From Acetobacter orientalis (GTDB lineage: Bacteria; Pseudomonadota; Alphaproteobacteria; Acetobacterales; Acetobacteraceae), in NCBI RefSeq assembly GCF_000963965.1, contig NZ_BAMX01000017.1:1-64000 (forward strand): DNA of 64,000 nt, given 5' to 3'. Of the stretch, positions 56,232-64,000 are shown one piece after another. The translations under genes were made by a program, and so were the position numbers. A model generated the notes under the pieces. That model did no database searches. It was not told where the DNA came from and saw nothing but the letters and a program-made list of their open reading frames with translations. Within the stretch, counting starts at the first letter, position 1; every line of letters starts with the position of its first letter.

Positions 56232-56831
56232 ATGCTCTCAGAAAACTCCCCTGCCCCGACGGCTCCTTCCGCCCGACGGTTTGCTTTACGCAATGGAACG
56301 TGGGCTACGCACCAACAGCTTGATAGCCAAATTGGCACCCTTAATACGCCAGCCGCTTACAAACGCTACCTTTATACCGTGTATCTGCTCCGCTCAGGCA
56401 TTGAAGAAACACTGCGCCTTACCCCATGGCCAGAGCAGTTTGGCACATGGCGCCCCAGCCCCTTAAGCCCAGCACTCCTATCTGACATGCAAGACTTGGG
56501 GCTTACACCCAGCAAAGCGGCTACTTTCCCGCGCCCTCTGTCTGCCTCCGCACTGCTAGGGGCGTTATATGTTGTAGAAGGGGCTGCTTTAGGGGCCAGG
56601 CTTTTAATAAAACAAGCAGCAGCTTTAGGGTTTAACGCCCAATTTGGCGCACGCCACCTTGCGCAACAAACCGCCAGCAACCAAGAATGGGCTACTTACT
56701 TAACCCTTCTGGAAACAGCAGAAAACTTTAACGAAGCCGAAGCTATAACGGCGGCACAAAACGTTTTTTCTTTTGGACTAGCTGCGCTTCATCTCGCAGA
56801 TCACGCAGCGGAACAAATTCAATATGGTTAA
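56232..56831 (+). CDS. bphO: biliverdin-producing heme oxygenase
   Basis: 199 aa from the ATG at 56232; an upstream in-frame ATG at 56133 would add 33 residues not typical of the family. The N-terminal helix LRNGTWATHQQLDSQIG holds the likely proximal haem-ligand His, and SASALLGALYVVEGAALGAR is the glycine-containing distal helix region. It opens haem to biliverdin, the chromophore needed by the bacteriophytochrome, whose gene overlaps it by 8 bp. The name bphO rests on this linkage. Confidence 0.86.
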   Translation: MLSENSPAPTAPSARRFALRNGTWATHQQLDSQIGTLNTPAAYKRYLYTVYLLRSGIEETLRLTPWPEQFGTWRPSPLSPALLSDMQDLGLTPSKAATFPRPLSASALLGALYVVEGAALGARLLIKQAAALGFNAQFGARHLAQQTASNQEWATYLTLLETAENFNEAEAITAAQNVFSFGLAALHLADHAAEQIQYG

Positions 56832-59382
56832 ATTTGGTGAAGCAGACCTTACTAGCTGCGACAAAGAGCCCATTCATATTCCCGGCAGTATACAACCCCA
56901 CGGCTGCCTTATAAGCTGCGACCGCACAACTTTTCTTGTGCGCCGTGTTTCTACCAATGCCGCCCATATGCTGGGCTTTCCTACACTTGCGCCGGGCAGC
57001 CTGCTTTCTGACCTGCTCAATGGCGATATACTGCACGATATCCGTAACGCTTTAGCCAATAGCGTTTCACTCAAGCGGCCGTCTTACTTGTTCAGCGTTC
57101 ACCTAAGCCCACATGCGCTTTGCGATGTGTGCGTGCATGTGTCTGACCAAGAGGTGGTTATTGAGTGCGAACCCGCAGGTCTTGCCCAAACAAGCCAGCA
57201 GGTTATTAGTCAGTTACGCATGATGCTCGACCGCATCCGCGATATTGCAGATATGCAAAAGCTGTTTGATACAGTTGTCAAACTTCTGCGTGGGCTTTTG
57301 CAATATGACCGAATAATGGTCTACCAATTTGACCCAGACTGGTCTGGCAAGGTGGTGGCGGAAGCACGCTCACCTGTTCTGGAAAGTTTTTTAGGTCAGC
57401 ATTTCCCTAGCGCAGATATTCCTGCCCAAGCCCGCGACCTGTACCGCCGTGCACTCATTCGCGTTATAGGAGACGTGGGCTATACCCCCGTACCCTTGCA
57501 GGAGTTACCAGACAGCCCACCGCTGGATATGTCTTTCTCCCAGCTCAGAAGTGTCTCCCCCATTCATTGTGAGTATCTGACCAATATGGGCGTTGGGGCG
57601 TCCATGTCCATTTCGCTTATTGTTGATGGCGAACTATGGGGCATGATTGCCTGCCATAATTACTCCCCCAAAGTTTTGACACTGGCCGAGCGCGCCGTTG
57701 TAAAAATGTTTGGCGAGTTTGTCGCACTGCGCATTGTCGTGCTGCTTCGCACAGGCCGCCTGCTGGTAACACAACGTACACACGCCCTCATTGAGAATTT
57801 TCTGCGCGATGCTGTCTCTATGGCAGACATGCCATCGTACCTGCGTAGCAAAATTGCAGATCTTGAGCCGCTTGTACCGTGCGACGGCATTGGGCTATGG
57901 GTAAACCAAGACTGGACAACCCACGGCTTGGCCCCAGACACCCCAGAAATTGTTTTGCATCTGGTACGTGCGGCAAATGCTTTGGCTGCAAACCAAATCT
58001 GGCACACCACCCAATTAAGTGAAACGTTTGAGTGGGCAAAAAACCTGCTGCCAGATGTTGCTGGCGTTATGGTTATTCCCATATCCCCCCAACCGGCTGA
58101 CTATCTCTTTCTGTTCCGTAAAGAAATTGTCCGCACACTTAATTGGGGCGGAGACCCCAATAAAACTTACACAACAGGCCCCCATGGCCCACGCCTAACC
58201 CCGCGTAGCAGCTTTGCTATCTGGAAAGAGCAGGTCAAGGAGCGCGCCTACCCCTGGACAAGTAACGACATTGAAGCCGCGGGCTTGCTCCGTTCTGCCT
58301 TGATCGAAGTTATGGGGGCATACCACCAGCAGCAACTTACGCAACGCGCCGAAGCCGATACCCGCCAGCGCATGCTTAACGAAGAGCTAAGCCACCGGGT
58401 TAAAAATATTCTGGCAGTTGTGCAATCTCTTATGGCGCGCCCTGTGCCAGAAAACCGGAGCATGCCCGAGCATTTTCAAATTTTAAAAGCCCGCGTCAAT
58501 GCTCTCGCCCGCGCACATGACCAAGTTGTCCGTGCCGATGGTGGGGGTCTTCTACGCCCGTTGCTAGAAGCTGAACTAGACCCCTACCGCCTAGAACACG
58601 GCACGATAACACTACAAGGCCCAGAAATTTGGCTAACAGGGCGCGCTCTTTCTGTATGCGCCCTTGTGCTGCATGAGCTTGCAACAAATGCCGCCAAATA
58701 CGGCTCTCTCTCACGCCGAGAAGGCAAACTGCATGTTTCTTGGTGGTTTGATACAGAGAGCCAGAACTGGGTACTGACGTGGCAAGAAAGCGGTGGGCCT
58801 CAACCCAAACCAACCACACCATCAGACCGTAAAGGCTTTGGCTCCATACTTGTAGACCGTGCTTTCCCGCACGAACTTGGTGGCACAACCATAAAAGAAT
58901 TTCGAACCGAAGGGCTTTTCCTTCGTTTCAATTTACCGAAGCGCCATGCAACTCTCGTGTCTCAGGAGCAAAAGTCCATGCCTGACATTTTGGAAGCCGC
59001 AGCAAAAAGTGGTGACAAAACAGACGTCTTGGCCAATGCCTCTGTTTTGATTGTTGAAGACCAACTGCTTATTGCTATGGATATTGAGCAAGCCTTGGCA
59101 GACCACGGCGTTACCAACGTGCGCACTGTGGCCTCTGTTTACGAGGGCATGCAGGCTATTCGCCAAAAAACGCCAGATGTTGCCCTGCTTGACCTCAATC
59201 TAGGCAACGAAACCTCGGCAGAGATTGCCCTTTTACTCCGCCAGAAAAACGTGCCGTTCCTCTTTGCCACAGGCTACGCCGACCGTTCCATGATCCCTGC
59301 CGGGTTTGAAGATGTGCCCGTTATCCGTAAGCCTTACGCCACTCCGGCAGTGCTGCGTGAGCTAGAAAACATGCTCCTATAG
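56824..59382 (+). CDS. bphP: bacteriophytochrome hybrid kinase: PAS-GAF-PHY, HWE histidine kinase, receiver
   Basis: 852 aa red/far-red light sensor. Cys12 in TSCDKEPIHIPGSIQPHG is the biliverdin-binding cysteine of bacteriophytochromes. The GAF domain has the PxxDIP motif at about residue 198, and the PHY tongue carries PRSSF at 460. The kinase is of the HWE type: ELSHRVKNILAVVQSL (His524), LHELATNAAKYGSLS and a WQES motif. A C-terminal receiver has IVEDQ and a phosphoacceptor Asp790 in VALLDLNLG. No DNA-binding output or partner regulator is adjacent. Overlaps bphO by 8 bp. Confidence 0.94.
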   Translation: MVKFGEADLTSCDKEPIHIPGSIQPHGCLISCDRTTFLVRRVSTNAAHMLGFPTLAPGSLLSDLLNGDILHDIRNALANSVSLKRPSYLFSVHLSPHALCDVCVHVSDQEVVIECEPAGLAQTSQQVISQLRMMLDRIRDIADMQKLFDTVVKLLRGLLQYDRIMVYQFDPDWSGKVVAEARSPVLESFLGQHFPSADIPAQARDLYRRALIRVIGDVGYTPVPLQELPDSPPLDMSFSQLRSVSPIHCEYLTNMGVGASMSISLIVDGELWGMIACHNYSPKVLTLAERAVVKMFGEFVALRIVVLLRTGRLLVTQRTHALIENFLRDAVSMADMPSYLRSKIADLEPLVPCDGIGLWVNQDWTTHGLAPDTPEIVLHLVRAANALAANQIWHTTQLSETFEWAKNLLPDVAGVMVIPISPQPADYLFLFRKEIVRTLNWGGDPNKTYTTGPHGPRLTPRSSFAIWKEQVKERAYPWTSNDIEAAGLLRSALIEVMGAYHQQQLTQRAEADTRQRMLNEELSHRVKNILAVVQSLMARPVPENRSMPEHFQILKARVNALARAHDQVVRADGGGLLRPLLEAELDPYRLEHGTITLQGPEIWLTGRALSVCALVLHELATNAAKYGSLSRREGKLHVSWWFDTESQNWVLTWQESGGPQPKPTTPSDRKGFGSILVDRAFPHELGGTTIKEFRTEGLFLRFNLPKRHATLVSQEQKSMPDILEAAAKSGDKTDVLANASVLIVEDQLLIAMDIEQALADHGVTNVRTVASVYEGMQAIRQKTPDVALLDLNLGNETSAEIALLLRQKNVPFLFATGYADRSMIPAGFEDVPVIRKPYATPAVLRELENMLL

Positions 59383-59425
59383 GCCCGCTGGCACTAAACC
59401 GTCTTCAACGCTCTGCCTAGCTTAT

Positions 59426-59465
59426 AAAAAAGCCCTGCTAACAGTTGCTGTCAGCAGGGCTTTTC
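59426..59465. terminator. bidirectional terminator between bphP and the cytochrome c gene
   Basis: Stem AAAAGCCCTGCTAACAG / CTGTCAGCAGGGCTTTT, one mismatch in 17, tight loop. In the minus-strand transcript the mismatch becomes a G-U pair, so it is slightly better for the cytochrome gene. Confidence 0.85.
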
Positions 59466-59492
59466 TACAACCCAAACAGTTTTAAACCTGCC

Positions 59493-59960
59493 TTACGGAA
59501 TAGGGTGCGCTGCATTCAAAGCATTACGCTCAGCAATAAGTTCAGAGCCTTTCTTGGGTTTAGCGCGTGCAGCTTTCATGTCATCTGCACTAAAGGTCTG
59601 TGGCGTTGCGCCTAATGTTGTTAGGTAAGAAAGCACCGCTGCCAGATCATCGTCTGACAAGCCTTTAAAGGTGGGCATAAACCCAGCGTAGCTCATGCCA
59701 CCAGCCTGAATAGGCCCGTGCAAGCCATTCAGTACCACATCCATCAGATACGCTTTCCCTTCTGGCGTTGCTGCAATTTTATCAATGCGCCCTTTCAGCA
59801 CGGGAAACTGGCCGGGCATGCCAACGCCACCTGCCTGATGACACACAGCGCAGTTTGTGCCGTATACCGCAGCCCCATCAGAGGCAGCCAAAGCTGACCC
59901 CGCCAGCGCAGAGCACGCTACCAAACCACCCAAAAGAAAAGAAAGACCAGCCTTACGCAT
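59493..59960 (-). CDS. periplasmic c-type cytochrome
   Basis: 155 aa. A signal peptide ends at ALAA near residue 26. The haem-binding motif is CAVCHQ near residue 38, and GMPGQFPVLKGRIDKIAATP follows; a Met in GFMPTF is the probable sixth ligand. It is a paralogue of the cytochrome at 4817-5293, with matching internal blocks and C-terminal ALN…PIP. Small class I cytochromes of this sort resemble the cytochrome domains that pass electrons between periplasmic dehydrogenases and terminal oxidases in acetic acid bacteria. The partner is unknown. Confidence 0.88.
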   Translation of the reverse strand: MRKAGLSFLLGGLVACSALAGSALAASDGAAVYGTNCAVCHQAGGVGMPGQFPVLKGRIDKIAATPEGKAYLMDVVLNGLHGPIQAGGMSYAGFMPTFKGLSDDDLAAVLSYLTTLGATPQTFSADDMKAARAKPKKGSELIAERNALNAAHPIP

Positions 59961-60081
59961 AAGATCACCCTAAATGTGTCGATACCGGAATAATTGCAGA
60001 TTAACGTTCAAACGTCAAAAACAAGTGCTGCCTATGCTTAAAGTTAAAAATAGCTTTCGCACAAGAGACACATACGCCACA

Positions 60082-61461
60082 TCAGACCATACGCGCTGCA
60101 ATAAACAGATAGACAACAAACACAGCATCTAACCCGAGCAGCATAACACTCAGCCTGCTCCACTCACGCCGTACCACTAACAGTAGGGTGTAAAGTAAAA
60201 GCCCTAGTGCAAGGCTAATCATAAAATCGCCTGTCATGACGGTTACCAACACCATCAGCAACGGCACTGCTTTATCTTGGGCGGGCATATCCGCAAGGTC
60301 TGTCAGGCCACCCAACATGCCCAGCCCCACCAAAATAAGCACAGGTGCCGTGGCCACCGCAGGCACCGCTGTAATAAGCGGCCAAAAGAAAGACGACAGC
60401 GCAAATAGTACCGCTACCGTAAGCCCTACAATACCTGTACGCCCCCCTTCTTCTACTCCAACTAAGGATTCAAGATAGGCAGAAACAGTAGATGTCCCTA
60501 AAGCAGAGCCCACAACACTCGCTGTTGCATCAGACGCAAACGCAGCACGGCCAAGTAGTGGTTGCCCCTGCTTGTCTTTAAGGCCAGAGCGCTGGGTTAC
60601 AGCCATCATGGTGCCGGTGGCATCAAAAAAGTCACCTAGAAAAAAATATAAAGTAACGGGCAACACCATAAAAAACTGTGCAAAAAATCCTTTAAAATCG
60701 TAGGGAAACAGCATGTACCACGGGTAATGGGGCAACTCGGCCCAGTGGCTGGGCAAGGCCGTAACCAGTTGCCCATTGGCATGGGGTATAAAACACCCAG
60801 CTACAGTTACGGCCCCTATGGCTATCAACATGGCCGCAGGCACACGCGACCAACGCAAAATAATAGCCAAAAACAGCCCGGCAATTGTTAACAACACTGC
60901 GGGGTCTGTCAGAGCGCCAAACGCCAAACCAGATTTGCTTTTAACGGCCAAGCCGCCGGTTATCATACCAACGTGCGCAATAAAGGCCCCAATGGCAAAA
61001 TGTATGCCCAGCCGCACGGGTACGGGAAAGGCCGTTATAATTTTCTGCCGCCACTGCGTTAAAGACAGTAGTAAAAACGCAGCGCCCCCCAAAAGCACCA
61101 TTGTAAACGCAACGCCGGGTGGCACACCCATACGCACCACAACAACTTGGGCAAAAATAACGTTGCTGCTCATGGCGGGGGCTAAAGCAATGGGCAAATT
61201 AGCCCACAACGCCATAAGCAAAGACCCACACACCGCAGCGGCAATGGTGGTCATCACCATTGCATTTTTATCTAGCCCCGCGGCTGAAAGAATATCTGGG
61301 TTAACCGCCATAATATACGCCATGGCGCCAAATGTGGTTATACCAGCAACAATCTCCCGGCCAAAGCTGGAACCCCGAGCAGAAACCTGAAAATACCGGT
61401 CAAAAACCTGACCAATGCGTGCGGGGAGTCCGGGCATTTTTTCCTCGGGCGTTACAACCAA
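60082..61461 (-). CDS. NCS2 family purine permease, AzgA-like
   Basis: 459 aa with about 12-13 membrane helices. The N-terminus (GSSFGREIVAGITTFGAMAY, AVNPDIL) and the segment MALWANLPIALAPAMSSNVI are typical of the AzgA/PbuG branch of NCS2, which imports adenine, guanine or hypoxanthine with protons. FLGDFFDATGTMMAVTQRSG is a second conserved motif. It lies 24 bp downstream of the asparaginase gene, on the same strand. Confidence 0.88.
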   Translation of the reverse strand: MVVTPEEKMPGLPARIGQVFDRYFQVSARGSSFGREIVAGITTFGAMAYIMAVNPDILSAAGLDKNAMVMTTIAAAVCGSLLMALWANLPIALAPAMSSNVIFAQVVVVRMGVPPGVAFTMVLLGGAAFLLLSLTQWRQKIITAFPVPVRLGIHFAIGAFIAHVGMITGGLAVKSKSGLAFGALTDPAVLLTIAGLFLAIILRWSRVPAAMLIAIGAVTVAGCFIPHANGQLVTALPSHWAELPHYPWYMLFPYDFKGFFAQFFMVLPVTLYFFLGDFFDATGTMMAVTQRSGLKDKQGQPLLGRAAFASDATASVVGSALGTSTVSAYLESLVGVEEGGRTGIVGLTVAVLFALSSFFWPLITAVPAVATAPVLILVGLGMLGGLTDLADMPAQDKAVPLLMVLVTVMTGDFMISLALGLLLYTLLLVVRREWSRLSVMLLGLDAVFVVYLFIAARMV

Positions 61462-61485
61462 ACAACTGGTTTAAAAGAACGGGCT

Positions 61486-62658
61486 TTAATACAGCCCGTT
61501 ACCAAACGCAGCCTGAATTTGCGTAGCTGACGTTACGCCAGTTGCCAGCAAAAGCTGGAGCAAAATACGGGCTTTCTGTGGGTTAAGGTCGTAAGAGGCC
61601 ACATAACCATGCTGGTCATCAGAAACCTCAACATTACGGTTAACCAGCCCCGTACCAACACGGCTGGCACGGACAACGGCAACACCCTTAGCAACCGCCC
61701 TGTCTAGCCCGGCCAGTGCCTCGGTTGAGGCATTGCCATCTCCTATACCGGCAAGCACAATACCCTTTGCGCCATCGCGTACTGCGTTATCAATTTGGCG
61801 GGCGTCCATATTGCTATGGCCATAAATAATTTCAACACGCGGCAGGTTATCGTGCAGGCGCGTTAAATCAAACACTGGGCCACTAGCCTGCGGTGCTGGC
61901 GCAAGAAAACGCACAGAAGCCGGGTCAACATAGCCAATAGGCCCAGCATTGACAGACACAAAGGTTTGTAAATCTGTTGTGCTGGTTTTACTCACCCACC
62001 GGGCAGCATGAATGGTGTCATTAAGCACCACCATCACCCCCCGCCCCTGCGCCTGCTCAGACGTTGCAACCTTGACGGCCTCGTACATATTTGCAGGGCC
62101 ATCTGCACTTATTGCTGTGCTAGGCCGCATGGCGCCAGTCAGCACAACGGGGAGCTTACTCTTAATAACATTTTGCAGAAAAAACGCTGTTTCTTCCATG
62201 GTGTCTGTACCATGGGTTACCACAACGGCATCAGCCTCGTGCGTTTCAAAGGCATGCTGGATACGGTGCGCCAAAGCAAACCACACAGCATCATTCATAT
62301 TCTGCGAGCCAATATTAGCCACTTGCTCAACAGTAATGTCAGCAAGCTGCTCTATACCGGGCACCCCATCAATAAGCTGCTTGCCCCCCACGCCGCCCGC
62401 ATCGTAGCCAATAGCCGAGCGTTGGTCTGCCTTACCCGCAATAGTACCACCGGTTGCCAAAACCAAAACATGCGGCAAATGGTGTGGTGCTGTTTGGGGC
62501 ATAGAAACCTCTGGCTTGGTGGAATGAGCAAAAACTGGTGCCACAAACCCAGACACCAGACACAACGTGGCCAAAGCAGCCCCTAGCAAGGCATGCCGCT
62601 TAACAGAACGGTGCAAGTTGGCCGAAGTAAATGGCACGACTTTAGCTTTAAATTGCAT
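61486..62658 (-). CDS. type II L-asparaginase, exported
   Basis: 390 aa from the ATG at 62658, which overlaps the end of the upstream symporter gene by 11 bp. A signal peptide with a long basic start ends near residue 45 (VFA-HS), so the enzyme is periplasmic. Active-site motifs: first Thr in LATGGTIAGKAD, second in VVTHGTDTMEETAFF; VLTGAMRPSTAISADGPANM follows. It hydrolyses asparagine to aspartate and ammonia. The neighbouring symporter would take up the aspartate made, a sensible partnership inferred from the operon. Confidence 0.92.
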   Translation of the reverse strand: MQFKAKVVPFTSANLHRSVKRHALLGAALATLCLVSGFVAPVFAHSTKPEVSMPQTAPHHLPHVLVLATGGTIAGKADQRSAIGYDAGGVGGKQLIDGVPGIEQLADITVEQVANIGSQNMNDAVWFALAHRIQHAFETHEADAVVVTHGTDTMEETAFFLQNVIKSKLPVVLTGAMRPSTAISADGPANMYEAVKVATSEQAQGRGVMVVLNDTIHAARWVSKTSTTDLQTFVSVNAGPIGYVDPASVRFLAPAPQASGPVFDLTRLHDNLPRVEIIYGHSNMDARQIDNAVRDGAKGIVLAGIGDGNASTEALAGLDRAVAKGVAVVRASRVGTGLVNRNVEVSDDQHGYVASYDLNPQKARILLQLLLATGVTSATQIQAAFGNGLY

Positions 62659-63907
62659 CTTCTGCTGGCCCGTCTTCAAGCACGCCTTCCCACTTGGCAG
62701 AAACCGCGGCAGCATACCCATTGCCCAGCACGTTTGTTGCCGTACGGGCCATGTCCAGAAAATGGTCAATGCCCAGAATAAGCGCCATACCGGCTTCTGG
62801 CAGGCCAAATTGCGGCAAAACCGCAACCAGCGTCACCAAAGACGCACGGGGCACACCGGCAATACCTTTGCTGCTCAGCATCATAACCAGCACCATGAGC
62901 ATTTGCTGGCTCCACTCAAGGTGAATACCGTAGGCTTGTGCAATAAACATGGCCCCAAAAGACTGGAACAAGATAGAGCCATCTAGGTTAAAGCTATAGC
63001 CTAATGGCAGCACAAACCCACCAATACGCGCAGGCACGCCAAATTCTTCTAGCTTTTCTAGCAAAAGCGGGTATGCGGCCTCGCTACTGGCAGTTGAAAA
63101 CCCAAGCAATACCGGCTGCACAAGCGCCTTAATCAGCGCTCTTACCCGCCCAAAGCCCAACATAAAAATGGTAGCACCGGTAAGTACGCCCCACTGAAAC
63201 AGAATGGTGCCGTAAAATTCGGCCAAAAACCGCCCATACTGCAACAGCATGCCCAAGCCACTATGGGCCAGGCTGCCCATAATAGAGCCAAAAACAGCCA
63301 ATGGGGCCGTAACCATCACCAAGTCGGTCATGCGGAGCATAATTTTGGCCAGTTCTTCCGACCATGCCAGCATGGTTTTACCGGCATCTCCTGCTGCGGG
63401 CAGAGCAACCCCAAACAAGACCGAAAAAACAACAATTTGCAAAATGTCGTTACGGCCCATCGCATCCAGCACGCTGGTCGGAACAATATGCAAAATAAAA
63501 TCAATGGGTTGAAAAGGGTGCTTAAGAGAAGAAACATCCGCCACTTGTGGTGGTGTAAAACCAACCCCCGGCTGCAACAGGTTTGCCCCTAAAAGCCCAA
63601 TACTGAGCGACAAAAAGGACATACCAATAAACCAGAGCAGTACCTTGCCGCCCACCCGTACAACAAGGCTTTGGTCGCCCATTTTGCCAATACCGCACAC
63701 CAGCGTGGCAAAAACCAAAGGCGCTATCACCATACGAATAAGGCGTAAAAACAGCCCCGTCAGCAAAGAGGCAAACTGCTCAGCCGCATGAATATACGCC
63801 GGAAAAAACGAATGAACCGCAAGGCCAACCACAATACCCAAAACCAGCCCTGTAAGAATAGCCATGGTTCTTTTGCGTGTATTGCCGGGGTGTATCGCAG
63901 CGCCCAT
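62648..63907 (-). CDS. dicarboxylate/amino acid:cation symporter (DAACS)
   Basis: 419 aa with about eight membrane helices and two re-entrant loops. The serine-rich substrate loop is GFSTASSEAAYPLLLEKLEE, and the NxDG motif is in YSFNLDGSILFQSFGAMFIA. Relatives GltP and DctA take up glutamate, aspartate or C4-dicarboxylates with protons or Na+. It is the first gene of the symporter-asparaginase-purine permease operon. The 93 bp upstream to the window edge should hold the promoter but show no clear -10/-35 pair. Confidence 0.9.
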   Translation of the reverse strand: MGAAIHPGNTRKRTMAILTGLVLGIVVGLAVHSFFPAYIHAAEQFASLLTGLFLRLIRMVIAPLVFATLVCGIGKMGDQSLVVRVGGKVLLWFIGMSFLSLSIGLLGANLLQPGVGFTPPQVADVSSLKHPFQPIDFILHIVPTSVLDAMGRNDILQIVVFSVLFGVALPAAGDAGKTMLAWSEELAKIMLRMTDLVMVTAPLAVFGSIMGSLAHSGLGMLLQYGRFLAEFYGTILFQWGVLTGATIFMLGFGRVRALIKALVQPVLLGFSTASSEAAYPLLLEKLEEFGVPARIGGFVLPLGYSFNLDGSILFQSFGAMFIAQAYGIHLEWSQQMLMVLVMMLSSKGIAGVPRASLVTLVAVLPQFGLPEAGMALILGIDHFLDMARTATNVLGNGYAAAVSAKWEGVLEDGPAEDAI

Positions 63908-64000
63908 ACGCAGTTCCTCTTGCCGATCAGTGCGGAATGTTCCGAATATACATCGAGCGTATAGAGTGAAATATCTAGCAGGTCAAAATTGAAAGAGTTT

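Overview
The window is one contiguous piece of a Gram-negative alphaproteobacterial chromosome. Sequence style and gene order suggest an acetic acid bacterium (Acetobacteraceae, Acetobacter-like); this is inferred by eye, not from a search. Supporting signs are the blocks yqeY-dnaG-rpoD with divergent carA, lptF-lptG-lptD-surA-rsmA, rpsF-rpsR-rplI and lpoA-like/rsmI head to head, an HWE-family histidine kinase, and moderate GC with frequent TTG/GTG starts. About 52 genes are packed tightly, many with 1-16 bp overlaps. I found no rRNA, tRNA, CRISPR array, insertion sequence or prophage.

Layout. 1-6.3 kb (+): end of dxs, tlyA, a small exported protein, rlmN, argG, an FKBP lipoprotein, a cytochrome c, trpS. 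6.3-12.2 kb (mostly -): DUF1275 membrane protein, MliC-type lysozyme inhibitor, DUF1826 protein (+), FUSC transporter with a LysR regulator, and an orphan 135-aa protein behind a cobalamin riboswitch. 12.7-18.3 kb: secreted lipase-like hydrolase, LpoA-like lipoprotein overlapping rsmI, BaiN-type flavoprotein, GST. 18.4-24.6 kb: minCDE, GntR regulator with ABC exporter, cysG. 25-27.6 kb: porin and aldo/keto reductase.

27.8-34.7 kb (+) is an outer-membrane biogenesis operon (LptF, LptG, LptD, SurA) ending in rsmA. 34.7-42.6 kb (-) holds cfa, the ribosomal protein operon rpsF-rpsR-rplI, a GNAT acetyltransferase, and the macromolecular synthesis cluster yqeY-dnaG-rpoD. 42.8-49.4 kb (+) holds carA-carB, greA and a threonine dehydratase. 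49.5-55.7 kb: OmpR-type response regulator, L,D-transpeptidase-like protein, cation/proton antiporter, rsmB-like methyltransferase, guaB. 56.2-59.4 kb: a red-light sensing operon, heme oxygenase plus a bacteriophytochrome hybrid kinase. 59.5-63.9 kb (-): a second cytochrome c closely related to the first, an AzgA-type purine permease, a periplasmic asparaginase and a dicarboxylate/amino-acid symporter.

Most interesting points. (1) CarA carries an N-terminal Cro/YdaS-like helix-turn-helix domain joined by a Pro/Thr/Ser linker, and its promoter region holds two 17-bp inverted repeats (TGGGAA-N5-TTCCCA) that are exact reverse complements of each other; this suggests an enzyme that may bind its own promoter and that of the divergent yqeY-dnaG-rpoD cluster. 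(2) A well-formed cobalamin riboswitch precedes only an unrecognised small protein. (3) A perfect 15-bp hairpin just after rpoD contains the start codon and first codons of the GNAT gene. (4) The heme oxygenase/bacteriophytochrome pair in a non-photosynthetic gene setting.
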